64,000 nt of DNA from assembly GCA_963693365.1 (NCBI GenBank), contig CAVNZM010000005.1:7068001-7132000 (forward strand), written 5' to 3'. This document shows, in pieces, positions 27,782 through 40,243 of this stretch. The position numbers and the translations under genes are program-made. Source of the stretch: Amoebidium appalachense. Lineage: Eukaryota; Ichthyosporea. Numbering within the stretch: the stretch's first letter is position 1; the number at the start of each line of letters is the position of its first letter. Below the pieces are notes generated by a model. That model did not search any database. It saw nothing but the letters and a program-made list of their open reading frames with translations, and was not told where the DNA came from.

Positions 27782-28279
27782 TCCTCACCCCACCCCACAC
27801 CATTCTACCCCAACTCACCCCCCACACATACACACGAACTTGCACACGCACACAAGTCTTGCACACACCTGGGCTTCAGCCCACCTATTCACCTGCTTCG
27901 CCACCACTCCCACACAGGCACACACACACCACCACAACCCGGTGCCTTTCGCAGTCACCACCCACATATTTTCTCAGCTGCACATGCACACACACACATC
28001 TTGACACATACCCCCTGCCTCGCGCAAGCTCCGGGTTAGAATATAATTGTATTTACAGTAGGCCCCACTGCAAGTGCGCCGTTGTTGTAGAGCTATTGTA
28101 ACTGGTGCCTAGCATTCCCATACGACCCACCACCACCACCACCACCACCGTGTGTTCGTGCCTGCATGAAGTTAGAAAGTTTTGAGGTTTTATCCAGTTG
28201 CCCTTGGTCATGTGTTCGGTTTACGCTTGGATGTGTAATGTGTGTAAGCTTCTACACCACTACCCACAGTACAAACACA

Positions 28280-28316
<37 letters not shown>

Positions 28317-28923
28317 TCCGGCTTCTTTATGTGTGCTCTGCAATGGGCATCGTGTTGTCTGTCGTGATGTGTACTTGGTGCACGGTTACGCTTTCTGACC
28401 CCCCCTCCCCCCGCCAACACACACACACACACCCCACTCCCCACCCCACCCACCCTCTCCCACCCTCTCCTCCGTTCCCCTTCCCCTCACACCCACCCAC
28501 CCCTAACCCACTCCTCCCCCTCCCTCCCCCCCCCCCCCCCCCCCCCCCCTTCCCCATATCAGCGGGTGAGGTGCTCGCAGTAGCGCAGCCCCTCCTCGAA
28601 CGCGGCATGCACCCATCTATTATCGTTGCTGGGTTCAGTCGCGCTCTTGATGACATGTTAACGGTTCTGGAAAAGGAGATAGCGGTGCCCATCGATACAA
28701 ACAACCAGGCTCAACTCGAAGAAATCGTGCGCAGTTGCATCGGAACGAAGTTTCTCAAGAAGTGGAGCGCGATGGCGTGCAATATTGCCATCGACGCGGT
28801 GAAGACGGTGATGGTGGAGGACGGGGGAAGGAAGGAGATTGATATCAAGAGATATGCAAAGGTCGAAAAGGTGCGTGAGAGAGTATGTGTGTGCAGTTTC
28901 CCGCCTCCCGTCTCTCCCCCCTT

Positions 28924-28983
<60 letters not shown>

Positions 28984-29292
28984 ACACACACACCACCACC
29001 ACCACCACCACCACTCTCCCGATGCTAGACCGTAACACACATCCTTAGACACACCCAGAGAGAGAGATATAGTGACGCACACACGCGGACACACACAAGC
29101 ACACGTGTGCGCACACACATACACACACACACACACACACACGCACATGCGCGCGCGCGCGTGCCACACTGAAGGACGGACACACACACGCGCACGCACA
29201 AGCGCAAAATGGCAAACTGCCGATGTCACACGTTGTTCCCTCGGTGTCGTCGCCTCTCTCTCCGTTTTTCTGCATCACAATCGCCCATCCTC

Positions 29293-29327
<35 letters not shown>

Positions 29328-30308
29328 GCATAGATGTGTCCGCGGCCGGCCCGGGACCAGATTCGACGGAATAAACGCTAGCAGGCCCAGATCGATAATG
29401 GCGTATGTCGTCAGCATTTTACTCAATATTTCAGCCACTACAACTGTCAAAGCCCCATACATGCTTGATTAAAAATACGTAGAAGACAAAGGCGCTCATT
29501 TTGGTACCTAGTTTATTACATAATAAATTATAACACAAACTTTCACTAAGTAAAGCGGTAATGCACACCCCCTTGATAGAAGCCGAAATTCGAAATGTTG
29601 GACTGTCAATCTAAATCGACCAATTAAATGTGCCAGCTCAAATTCGTAGGCTCCCCCTGGCGGCTTCTCATCGGATGGCATTTTGAACTTCTAATGCCGC
29701 TGGCGCCAGCGGCGTTATGGCTACAAAGCCAAGTCTTACTTAGTTGAAGTTTATTTTTTTTTTGTCGCGCTAAGCCACGAATGATGTCAAAAAAAAGGTC
29801 TTCGCGTTATAAGCCTAAGTTTGTTAGGCTTTTAGTGCATAGAAACAGTGTTTTTTATGGATGAAAAGGGATTCGGGCCCATTTTATTGATCCAGGCCTG
29901 CTAGCTTTTTATCCACAATCTGAGCCGCGGACACATCTATACCCTTTTTTTCCGACCTCCCCCACCTGTTAACACTACTTCCATTTTCCATTTCCCGTTT
30001 TCAGATCCCAGGTGGAGACATCAGCGAAAGCGAAGTTCTCAAAGGTGTGATGCTCAACAAGGACGTTACGCACAGCCGGATGCGCAGGCGCATCGAAAAC
30101 CCCCGCATCATCCTTTTGGACTGCCCGTTGGAATACAAGAAGGGGGAGAGCCAGACGAACATTGAGATTGTTCGGGAGGAGGACTGGAACACGATTCTGA
30201 AGCAGGAGGAGGAGGCGGTGGAGCAGATGTGCAGGGATATTCTTGCCTTCAAGCCTGACTTGGTCATCACCGAGAAGGGCGTGTCGGGTAAGTATTTTTT
30301 TTTTTTTT

Positions 30309-30339
<31 letters not shown>

Positions 30340-30379
30340 GGGGTAAACGTGTTTTGCTGATGTTGTGGGAAAGGGGAGG

Positions 30380-30410
<31 letters not shown>

Positions 30411-31177
30411 TGTGAGTGGTTTAGATGTGTGCCCTTTTTTTGGGCCTTCAAGGCCGATTTGGTCATCACGGAGAAGCGTGTGTAGAGTGCGTAAATGGCC
30501 AGTTGTTTGGGCGAGATGTTTTTTTTTTTTTTTTTTTTTTTTTTTGGGGGGGGGGGGGTTGTGTACGCGTGTTTTTTAGTGGGGTTGCTGTTTGTATATT
30601 CTACTCTTTGTGGGGGGGGAGGAGGGGGGCAGGGGCGGGGGGGCAGGGGCGGGGGCTCTACGGGCTGTGTGTGTGTGTGGATGCTTTTTTTCCTGTGTGT
30701 GTTACTTAGTGGGTAAATTGTTGTCAAGGAGGGGCCAGGTGAACAGCTGTTGGTGGTTGCAGTCATGGAAAAGCGGAATGTCACTCGGTGGGCTGATGGT
30801 GTTGGGGTTTGTGTGTGTGTGTGTGTGTGTGTTGGGTGGGGGGGGGGGGGAGGGGGGGGGGAAGGGATCGAGAAGCTTTGGGGTAAACTAAGTTGGGTTC
30901 GAGGGAGGCGTTGGGGTATATGGACTTCCAGATGGCACACAGCACAATATTCACTCAAGTACACGGACACACACCCACACGCGGAAGGTCACACATTCAC
31001 ACGCGAATTTACGCACATTCGCACACACACAGAAACACGTTCACACACATCTGCAAACACACACACACAACATGCATGCATGCGCACATCCCTCCCTCCC
31101 CCCCCCCCCCCCCCCCTCCCAACCACCACCACCATCGCCAGCAGCAGCACCACCGCCACCACCACACACACACGCAT

Positions 31178-31234
<57 letters not shown>

Positions 31235-31455
31235 CCTCCCCAATGATGATGTGGTCTGCTTTATATGCAGGCTCTCTATGTGTGTTTTGCAGCACGCATT
31301 ATGTGGTCCGTTGTGAATGTGTGCTTCATCCTCTCTAACACATTCCCCCCGCCCCCCTCCCCCCCCCCCCCCTTCCCCCACCCACCCCACCCCTCTCTCT
31401 CCCCCCATCCACCTACCCACCATCCCCTTCCCCACACCCTTCCCCTCCCTCCCCC

Positions 31456-31487
<32 letters not shown>

Positions 31488-32413
31488 CCCCCCCTCCAGA
31501 CCTAGCGCAGCACCATCTCGTCAAGGCAGGTGTGACTGCCATCCGCCGTGTGCGCAAGACAGACAACAACCGCATTGCACGTGCATGCGGGGCCACCATA
31601 GTGAGCAAGACGGACGAGATCAGGGAGAGTGACGTGGGCACGGGCGCGGGCCTGTTTGAGGTGAAGAAGATTGGCGATGAGTATGTGGAAACCTTTTCTT
31701 CCCCTCCCTTCCCTCCCCCCCCGTCCCCCTCTATTTCTCTGTCCCATGTCTCCCCCCCCCCCCCCCCCCCCCCTCCCCCCCTCCCCTCCCCTTCTCCATA
31801 GGTTAGGGAGTCGGGGAACTTTGTAGAAGCCCGGCTTATGCTCTACTTCTCTGCTTGTTTTCTTGGGTTTTTGCTGTTTGCGTTTTTGTAGACTCTGTTT
31901 TCTTAGATTGCTGCTCCTTGAACAACCCTGCTCGTCTTTGGCCAAGACGGGTGGACTCGCCTATTGCTGTTGAAACAAAGTATGGGTTGGGAACCACGCG
32001 CGAGAGGTTAAAGAGTCGAAACCCATGCTTTTGTGGAGGCATAGGAACCCCCCTGATGATGGGCTCTGTTCAAGTGTCTTCTGCCTGTACGCTTAATTGT
32101 TTGATTTTAGATTTCCCACGTTTGTGACGTTTTGTTGTTGCCCTTTGTTGTCTCTTCCATATTTCCAACCCTCTAACGCATACATCCCCCCCCCCCCCCC
32201 CCCCAAAAAAAAAAAAAAAAAAAAAACATCAGAAAGAAAGAGAAAAAGAGAGGGAGCAAGGGGTAGGGAGGGGAGGGGAGGGAGAGAAAGTGATGTCTTT
32301 CCTCTCTCTCTTTTTTTTTTTTATGTGGCCGAGGCATAAAAATCGCCCGGTCAGTGGCATTTTAGCGATTCTACCATTCTATATTGCCACCCTCTCATGC
32401 CCTCCCTCGCATC

Positions 32414-32460
<47 letters not shown>

Positions 32461-33992
32461 ACACACACCCACACCAACCAACCACCACCACCACCACACA
32501 CACTTACACGAACAAACACTTACACACACTAACTCACTCACTCACACATCACACACACGCACACACACGTACACGTACACGCACACACACAGCTACTTCA
32601 CGTTCATCACGGAGTGCAAGGACCCCAAGGCCTGCACCATTCTCCTCCGTGGGGCCAGCAAGGACATCCTAGCAGAGGTCGAGAGGAACCTCCAAGACGC
32701 AATGAATGTCGTCAGGAACGTGCTTAATGGGCCTATGCTCTGCCCAGGTGGCGGTGCTACGGAGATGGTGTGTGTGTGTGTTGTGTGTGTGCCTGTGTAT
32801 TTTTTCTGTATGGGTGGTGGTGTGTGTGTGTTTGTGTGTGTGTGTGGGGGGGGGGGGGGGGGGGGGGGGGAGTAGATAGGTGTGTGTGGGTGGGTAGAGG
32901 AACCTCCAAGACGCAATGAATGTCGTCAGGAACGTGCTTGCTGGGCCTATGCTGTGGCCAGGTGGCGGTGCTACGGAGATGTTGTGTGTGTGTGTGGGGG
33001 GGGGGGGGGGAAGAGAGAGAGTTGTTTTTGTTTTTGTTTTTGTTTTTTTTTTGGGGGGGGGGGGGGAGTTAAGGATGTGTGTGTGTCTGTGTGTGTGTGT
33101 GTGTTACACACGTGTATGAGTGTTTGGGTGTTTGGTGCACGTTTATGTGTTGGTGTGGGGGGAGGGGGGGAGGAGGGAGGGGAATGTGTTGGACAGGTTT
33201 ACTTTTGCATGGGGCAGGCAGGTACTAGCCACCTGCACATGCACTGTCTATAGTCCTTCTTTGTTGGTCTGCTATGTTTTTGATGCGTCCTGTTATTTGT
33301 ATGTGTGGCCCCACCTTAACACATGTACGTGCACATAAACAGGCTCTTACTCCCCCCCTCCCTCTTTCTCTCTCTCTTCTCTCTCTTTCTATCCTCTCCC
33401 CCAACAACCACCTATCCCCTCCTTCACCTCCCCTACACCCTTCCTTCACTCCTCCCACACACACATACACTCACATTCAATACACTCACACTCACTCGAA
33501 CCCCCCCCCCTAAGCGTGTTACTACCCTGCGGCGTGGGTCAAATCTCATATTTTCCCCTCTGATTACGAATTCTGCGGCCTTCGGGACTTAATTCTTTTC
33601 AGCTGGTGTAGTATGTTAGCCAGGGAAGTATCGACTTAGGTATCGACGGGGGAGCTTCCTAGAAGCCCCGTCTCCTGAGTTCCTATCTATATTTTTCTTG
33701 CTTCTGCTTACTGCTGCAACTTTAACCCCCGGCCTTTCCCACTGCCCTTGCCTGCATAAGCAACCCTGCTCGTCTCTGATCAAGACGGGTGACCTACTCA
33801 TGTTCAAGTGAAACAGTATCTGAGTTGGGTTTCGTTAACGAGGGGAATAGGTCGAAACTCGGGTACTGTGGATGACGTGGGCCCCCCCTGAGGATGGGCT
33901 CTGCTTATTATGCATACTCTTTATGTATGGCTTGCATTCTGCATCGTGTTATCCGTTTGTTCTTGTGTACTTCGTACTTTTTAACGCATTCA

Positions 33993-34048
<56 letters not shown>

Positions 34049-35139
34049 ACACACAACCACCACCACCTCCCTCTCTCTCTCTCTCTCTCCCTCCCTCTTT
34101 CTCTTTCTCTCTCTCTACACAGGCGATTGCTGCCGCGCTTGAGAAGCGTGCTGCAGCCATTGAGGGTGTGCAGCAGTACCCCTACCGGGCAGCAGCAAGT
34201 GCCCTGGAGGTCATCCCCCGGACACTGATTCAGAACTGTGGAGAGAATGTTATCCGTACACTCACAAAGCTCAGGGTAGGCCACACACCTTTTTCCCCGA
34301 AACACGCATGTACAAAAGGCACACATAGACACCCATCTTCTCTGTTTCTTTCTGCCTCAATGCGACTCGTCTGCTTGCTTGCTCTCTCCCTTTGTCCCCC
34401 AGTCACACTGTCTCTCCCTCCGTCTCTCCCCTCCCCCCCGAGGATGGGCTCTGCTTCTGACGCATACTGTGCGCATGGCTGATGTTGCATACTTGAATGT
34501 TTGCCTTTGCATGTGTCCTTCGTGTATGCGTACTTCGTACCGTGTTCCGCATTCAAACCCCCCCCCCCCCTCCTCCTCCCCCCTGAACCCTCTCTCTCTT
34601 CCCCCCCCCCCCCTCCTATGTGTGCTTGCACCATCATTCCACAAGCCATGACCACACCTTCCCTGATTGGTCCTTCCATGCACATTACCATAATAGGCAA
34701 TGCACGCCAAGGAGGGCCACACACGGTGGGGTGTGGACGGAGACACGGGGAAGCTGGTGGACATGAAGGAGCTGGGCATCTGGGAGCCAATGGCTGTAAA
34801 GCAGCAGACACTCAAGACCGCCGTGGAGGTACGTGTGTGCGTGTGTACGTGTGTGTGTGCAAACATACATGTGGATACGTGTGTGTGTGCAAACATACAT
34901 GTGGATACTTGTGTGTGTGCAAACATACATGTGGATACGTGTGTTGTGCAAACATACATGTAGATACGTGTGTGTGTATGCAAACGCTTGAGATACACGT
35001 GCATGCATACGCTAGGAGCACAGATTAGGCGCTTCACCCCTTGTCGATGTACGTGCATGCAAACACATCTAATAGTTCTAAGCACGATTCGTTGGAGAGG
35101 AAAGGATGCACGGGAGAGGGAGGGAGGAAAGGGCGCCTT

Positions 35140-35179
<40 letters not shown>

Positions 35180-35340
35180 GGGGGGGGGGGAGGTTCTAGG
35201 TATGTATGGAAGGGCTGTTAAGGGTCTGTCAGCTTCGTTGCAAAACGGAAACACGACAGTGATTGCACACAGACAGATGCACAGGTACTGACCCGTGGCC
35301 AAAAACATCGTATGCCTACACGCAGCCACGTGTGCGCGCA

Positions 35341-35393
<53 letters not shown>

Positions 35394-35482
35394 ACATACA
35401 CATACACACACACACACAGACGGCCTGCATGCTTCTGAGAATCGACATGATCGTGTCCGGCCTCAAGAAGAAGGGCAATTGA
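24618..35482 (+). CDS. CCT3: T-complex protein 1 subunit gamma (CCT3)
   Basis: Complete gene for the gamma subunit of the cytosolic CCT/TRiC chaperonin, which folds actin, tubulin and other proteins using ATP. Ten exons: 24618-24642, 25850-25911, 27261-27471, 28563-28870, 30005-30287, 31500-31680, 32593-32767, 34123-34275, 34697-34828 and 35420-35482. All nine introns are GT-AG, phases close exactly, and the product is 530 residues ending in TGA. The N-terminus MQAPVMVMN closely matches the yeast protein start, which decides the 25-base first exon. Landmarks are LLDPMGG, the ATP-site GDGTTS (residues 90-95), [51 protein letters not shown] (409-414), [20 protein letters not shown] and a lysine-rich C-terminal KKKGN. 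Introns of 421-1355 bp hold CA arrays, G/C tracts, copies of repeat R and two partial copies of the preceding exon. No sign of decay in the coding exons. Confidence 0.97.
29696..29713. other. 18-bp perfect palindrome in CCT3 intron 4
   Basis: GCCGCTGGCGCCAGCGGC reads the same on both strands. It is followed about 110 bases later by an 8-bp inverted repeat (AAGCCTAA, 5-base spacer, TTAGGCTT). Both lie in unique AT-richer sequence between two repeat blocks. Confidence 0.8.
30444..30485 (+). pseudogene. Partial duplicate of CCT3 exon 5 end, inside intron 5
   Basis: About 42 bases match the last 43 bases of exon 5 (30245-30287). The copy still translates as [11 protein letters not shown] but then diverges (RV, stop), with a 1-base deletion and loss of the donor site. 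The true exon and the copy are each followed closely by a T tract running into a G tract. A non-functional exon remnant. Confidence 0.85.
31800..32187 (+). repeat. Dispersed repeat R, copy 4, in CCT3 intron 6
   Basis: Shares CAACCCTGCTCGTCTTTGGCCAAGACGGGTGG-type sequence with the copy at 33755-33795 and GATGATGGGCTCTGTTCAAGT with copy 2. It ends at the C tract starting near 32187, which here runs on into an A tract. Confidence 0.8.
32897..32981 (+). pseudogene. 85-bp duplicate of CCT3 exon 7 end, inside intron 7
   Basis: The 85 bases match exon 7 positions 32683-32767 at 81 of 85 sites by my count. The reading frame is intact but Leu-Asn is changed to Leu-Ala and Leu-Cys to Leu-Trp, just before the conserved PGGGATEM. 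The donor is altered (ATG followed by TTGTG instead of GTGTG). Splicing it in, either in place of or after exon 7, does not give a sensible CCT3, so it is best read as a dead tandem copy. Confidence 0.88.
33616..33994 (+). repeat. Dispersed repeat R, copy 5, in CCT3 intron 7
   Basis: The best-preserved long copy, about 380 bp, matching copy 1 in inverse orientation. It ends with TTTAACGCATTCAAA followed at once by a C homopolymer of about 40 bases and then a CA array, shortly before the next CCT3 acceptor. Confidence 0.85.
34430..34560 (+). repeat. Dispersed repeat R, copy 6, in CCT3 intron 8
   Basis: A 5'-truncated copy starting near CCCGAGGATGGGCTCTGCTT and ending GCATTCAAA directly before a C tract. 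It aligns with the 3' 110-130 bases of copies 3 and 5. Confidence 0.82.
34846..34985. repeat. Minisatellite, about 30-bp unit, four copies
   Basis: The unit runs GTGTGTGTGCAAACATACATG then TGGATAC or TAGATAC, repeated four times in CCT3 intron 9 with small changes between copies. Confidence 0.85.
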
Positions 35483-36016
35483 GGAGCCTGACATGCTCCC
35501 TTTTTGATTGGCTGCTATAAATAGAAGTAGGCCCAGGAGGCTTGCCTGACGGCACCGTGGCCTGTGGCTGCGTTCCCGCAGGCAAATTTATAAAAAGAGC
35601 GTAAAATTTTCTCTAGTTGTGTGTGTGTTTTGGTATTTTTCCCCCTTGTTGTCTGGCACGTACTGACTGTGCCCTCTAGCCTATGTACGATAAATCGACG
35701 CTGGCTCAAGGTAGGTGAGTCACGTCATCAGCCGCTCTCCGTATCGTCCGCGTCTCCTTGAAAAATAAGAGCTACTTCAGAAGGTAGCAGCCTTGTTGTG
35801 GATGTGTTTTGTGGTTGTTGGTGTTTTTTCTCCCTGTTTGTGGCTGTGCTTTGATGTGCTTTGGTGTGTTTCTCCACGAATTGTGGGTGACTGTGTTGCG
35901 TTTTTCTTTTGGGGTGTGTTTCCTCTTTCCTCCCAGGATGTGGGGTGCATTATTTTATCCATTAATCTTGTGCGTGTTTGGAGTGCAAAAATTATGATGT
36001 AGCATTCTTATAACTG

Positions 36017-36022
36017 AATAAA
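36017..36022 (+). terminator. Possible CCT3 polyadenylation signal
   Basis: AATAAA about 535 bases after the CCT3 stop codon, the first exact hexamer downstream on that strand. Confidence 0.35.
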
Positions 36023-36141
36023 CCTCCCGCAATTGTGAATCATTTTGGTCCCATTGTCCCCCGTACTTGTGAATGTGTTTGTATAATGCGGTGCGGGTGC
36101 AGGTGTGTGTAACAGTGGGTGCCCCCGTCAAATTGTGTGTG

Positions 36142-36223
<82 letters not shown>

Positions 36224-36791
36224 CGCGCGCGCGCGGTGTGGTGGTGGTGGTGTGGAGGGGGGATGGGGGGGAGAGATGACTGTATGATGGTCGGCGCCGG
36301 CACAGGTTTCCTCTGCTGTAGCTACCGTGACCACGTGCCACTGCTATGTAAAGTGACTGAATAATTCATGAAGAAATTGACACAGTGAAAACCCCACATT
36401 CCCAGTTTTTTAGTCGTTTCTCAAACCCCCCTTTTCACCCAAACCTTCCCACAGCGCCAAATATTCTATACTCGGCTAATCGGTGAGATCGTGCTCGAAT
36501 GGTTGGCCCCGTTCAAATTCAATTCTTCTTTCTTTTTTTTTTTTTTTGTTCCCGTTTTTATGGCGATCGTAGCTACCCAACTTTTTAGCCGTTTTTTACA
36601 GTTGGTTGGCCACAAGAACTCCTTCCTTTATTGTTAACAATAAGCCAGGCCCGGAAGGCCTGCAGAACCACCGATTCAAGACTATATACGTGGTCAGTTA
36701 CCCATGAATATGATAGCTTAGTTACCATATTTAGAGCGGTCCAATTAAATTGTCGGCCTGGTTACCATATATCGACCATGCGCATATTAGC

Positions 36792-36873
36792 AGGGGTCAC
36801 CGGCCCGCAAGTTGCATATATTTGCATATGTTTGCATATGTTTGCATATATTTTCAAGTTGCGGGTGACCCCT
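36792..36873. repeat. Phased TTGCATAT repeats inside an inverted repeat
   Basis: Arms AGGGGTCACC (36792-36801) and GGTGACCCCT (36864-36873) are perfect inverted copies; inside them CGCAAGTTG and CAAGTTGCG form a second, imperfect pair. Between the arms are four copies of a decamer (G/T)TTGCATAT(A/G) spaced exactly 10 bp (36811-36849), each overlapping the octamer-type ATTTGCAT or TTTGCAT core. Confidence 0.75.
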
Positions 36874-37892
36874 ATTAGCACTCAAATCAAACTTCGTCGG
36901 CGACGTTTGGCCATAGACTGAAATCTCCAGCTGCATGTGGCTGTGCTAGAGCTAGCGACCAAAGTGATACAAGGAGAATATGCATATCTGTGCAAGGGCT
37001 ACGAACAGGTGCTTGTTAACATGTGTTGTTTGAATTGTTTGTACAATTACCACACTAATTAGTAAGCTAATATATGTGATCATGCTATACTACATCAGAG
37101 CCATCAACATCATTGATGCTCTTCACATGGTCTATCTGATTATTGTGCCCAGTTACTGGTACTTCTGATAATAATAGCTAATATTAGTGGCGGTGCGCGT
37201 TAACAGAGGGGTGTATTTCATATCTGGATCAAGATGTACATATCCATGCATATGGCGTACATTTTAAATTTGCTTTTCGGCATTCATTGCAGGTGGAGGG
37301 AGCGGCCAATACTGAGTGCAATGATCATGTGACTTATATAGTACCATGGTGACGAACCACTTACACTGTACTAATAGCCGATTTACATGCATATCCGCAT
37401 AACCGAATACAGTGTGTACTTGGGTATTGGGCAATATTAATAACCAGTCCTTAAAATTTCATACGCCTGTTATGGCTCCTTGTGCATATTAAGAAATCTG
37501 ATAAGCCAATATGTATGTCCGGGCTCCGTAAAAGAGGCATTACGCGTGTAAATGTCTCAGTGACTGTCGCTATATACACTCCGTAAATTACCTCAACACA
37601 TGTTCAAGTGGCTATACCGGGCATATTTATCAATGATAACACATACCAGTCTAGGGTGATTCACGCATACGAGATTTTAAAAAACACACACTCCGACTAA
37701 TGTGTCAATTGAAGCTATACCTTGCTACTAACCTTACGTCTATTTTTGTTCTCCTCCCCCCCCTTCCCCCCCCCCCCCCCCTCTCCCCCCCCCCCCCCCC
37801 CCCCTCCCCCCCCTTCCACAAACACACACACACACACAAGAAAAACAAAATCCACCCACCCACACCCACGACCCGGTTTTCCTGCCACTCAC

Positions 37893-38770
37893 TCACTCGC
37901 TCGTTTTCTGACCCTCCCTTGCCAACTGCACCAGCCTATCCACATATGCCGTATGGTCATACTCTTTGGTCCCCCCCAACTCCACCAAAATTTCATCGCG
38001 ATCGAAATGCTCCAGCAAGCCACGGGCGCCGTCGCCCAACAGCAACATTCGCTCCTGAAATTTCACAGGCATGAATCGGCGTATAATCGGAAATATGATG
38101 CGCATGAACCAGGGGGGGTCGATGAGGTATATCCCGCCAAGACGGATAGGAAGTTGCTTACTGAAAGCCCTGAAAAGTTCCTGTGGGACGCGCGTGTCCA
38201 AATTTCCAAATCGGATGTTGGTCCCGATTAACACGATCACGATTCCGCGCGCCTGGGCTTCGGGGTTGTCCAATAAAACACGCTCGAAGACACAGTGAAT
38301 GTCCCTCACTGTTTCTAGAGCGTTCCATTTGTGAGGGTCGTGCTTGCTAAGGTCAACCACTAAACACGTGCGTCCGAGCTTGTCACGTGTTCCAGGGGCC
38401 CGGATGATGCCGGCGCGCAATTGGCTGAGAAGAGATTCGCTCGTTGCTGGGGTGATGGTGTCCACCTGCAGGGTGCACAGGGTTAGAAATACTAGACTCC
38501 GAGTGTGGAGAACAGCCATACTCATATGTGGAACCTAAGGTAGCTAACTAACTAATACGTGGAGAGGGCGCGATGCAAATTAGTAGAAATTGATACCAAT
38601 AATAGAACTACTAATATGTAATGAGTTGCCCAACTACTAAGTACAAAAACACAGACCCTCGCGCGTGCACATATACACGCACGCACGCACGCACATGCAC
38701 ACGCACACGTGCGTGCGCGCGCGCACACATACACACGCACACGCACACGCACACGCACGCACGCACGCAC

Positions 38771-38820
<50 letters not shown>

Positions 38821-38974
38821 GTCCCACGCACAAGAATACATGGTGTCAGTAATCTACCCATCACACCACCATATTTGGAAACAAACCACGGTGTACAGCC
38901 AAAACAACATCGATAAGGCCCACACAATACCAGACCGGCATGCTCCTGTCCCCCCCCCCACTGCCCTTCCTGCC

Positions 38975-39005
<31 letters not shown>

Positions 39006-39357
39006 ATCCTCGCTTGCACACGAACATACATAGGCATGTCCCAATGCCTGCATATCTCCCCCCCCCCCCCCCCCCCCCTCTCCCTCGGTACTTGTTCCCC
39101 CAAAATGGTCAAAGTTCGTGCATACGTGTGTGCCCATCCGCACATACCCCCCCCACACACAAATGCATATGTCCGCCATGCAGAACCCCAACCCTTTTAG
39201 CATCGACAATAGGATATGTCTGTACACCATGTGTTGGCATGACTTCGCCTGTGTGCGAGTATGTGTGTGCCTGTGTGTGTGTGTGTGTGTGCGTGTGTGT
39301 GCGCCTTAATGTGTATGTGCGTGCGTGTGTGTGTGTGCGTGCGTGCCTTATTGTGTA

Positions 39358-39447
<90 letters not shown>

Positions 39448-40211
39448 CCTGAGTGTGTGTGTGCGTGTGTGCGTGCGTGTGCGTGCGAGCGCGCACTAAA
39501 ACATGCGCCCCTGCTTGTGTGTATGTGCGTGTGGCATGCGTGTGTGTGGGCGTGTACGAGGGTGTGTGCGTGTGTGCGTGTGTGTGTGTGTGTGTGTGTG
39601 GCCTGTGTGCGCGCGCTTGCGCCTGCATGTGTGTGTACATGAGCATCCACATGTCCATGTGCATGCTCGTGTAAGAGTGTATGTGTGTGCAGGAGTGTGC
39701 GCACATGCCTGTGTATGTACGTGTGTGCACATCCGCCATAAAACATACATGTGTGTACGTGTGCACACATGCATATGTGTGCACGCGCATGTTCCCACCC
39801 ACCTGGAACGTCTTCCTCCAGGTCATGTAATTCTCCACCAGCACCAGTGCCCTCTCCACGATGTACTTTCGTGCCCTCAGACACGCCAACTGCCACGTCT
39901 CCCCTGCCTCCTTCATGTACCAAGCATCCCCTCCACGCTCCTACACGACACATGAAAAAGGGTGAGAACCTGAGCGTGCGCACATACACACACGTTCACG
40001 CGCACACACACACACACAAACCACAGCACAGGAGAGCACACACATACGTGCACGTGCGGGCAAACAGATGCAGACTGAGAAGAGAGGCAGCCCGGGATCC
40101 CCCCCCCCCCCCCCCCCCCCCCCCGGGCGCACACACACACACACAGCCAGATAGGCACAAACACACACACGAATTGTCGGAACAGTTAACACGTAAATGG
40201 ATTTGGAGGGT

Positions 40212-40243
<32 letters not shown>

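Larger units (their letters stand above)
35483..37892. other. Convergent intergenic region, CCT3 to CRAL-TRIO gene
   Basis: Both neighbours point into this region, so it should hold two 3' UTRs. A (GT)n array running into (GC)n lies at 36148-36234. Sequence from 36400 to 37700 is unique and AT-rich, with an inverted-repeat structure at 36792-36873. C tracts start near 37757, just past the CRAL-TRIO stop. No coding ORF stands out. Confidence 0.6.

Noticed and set aside
32897-32981. Mutually exclusive alternative exon of CCT3
   Set aside because: Acceptor phase does not fit exon 6 and the donor is altered, so inclusion would not give an intact CCT3.
36485-36525. tRNA-like segment with GTTCAAATTC B-box followed by a T run
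   Set aside because: The A-box match is poor, spacing is too short, and there is no cloverleaf.
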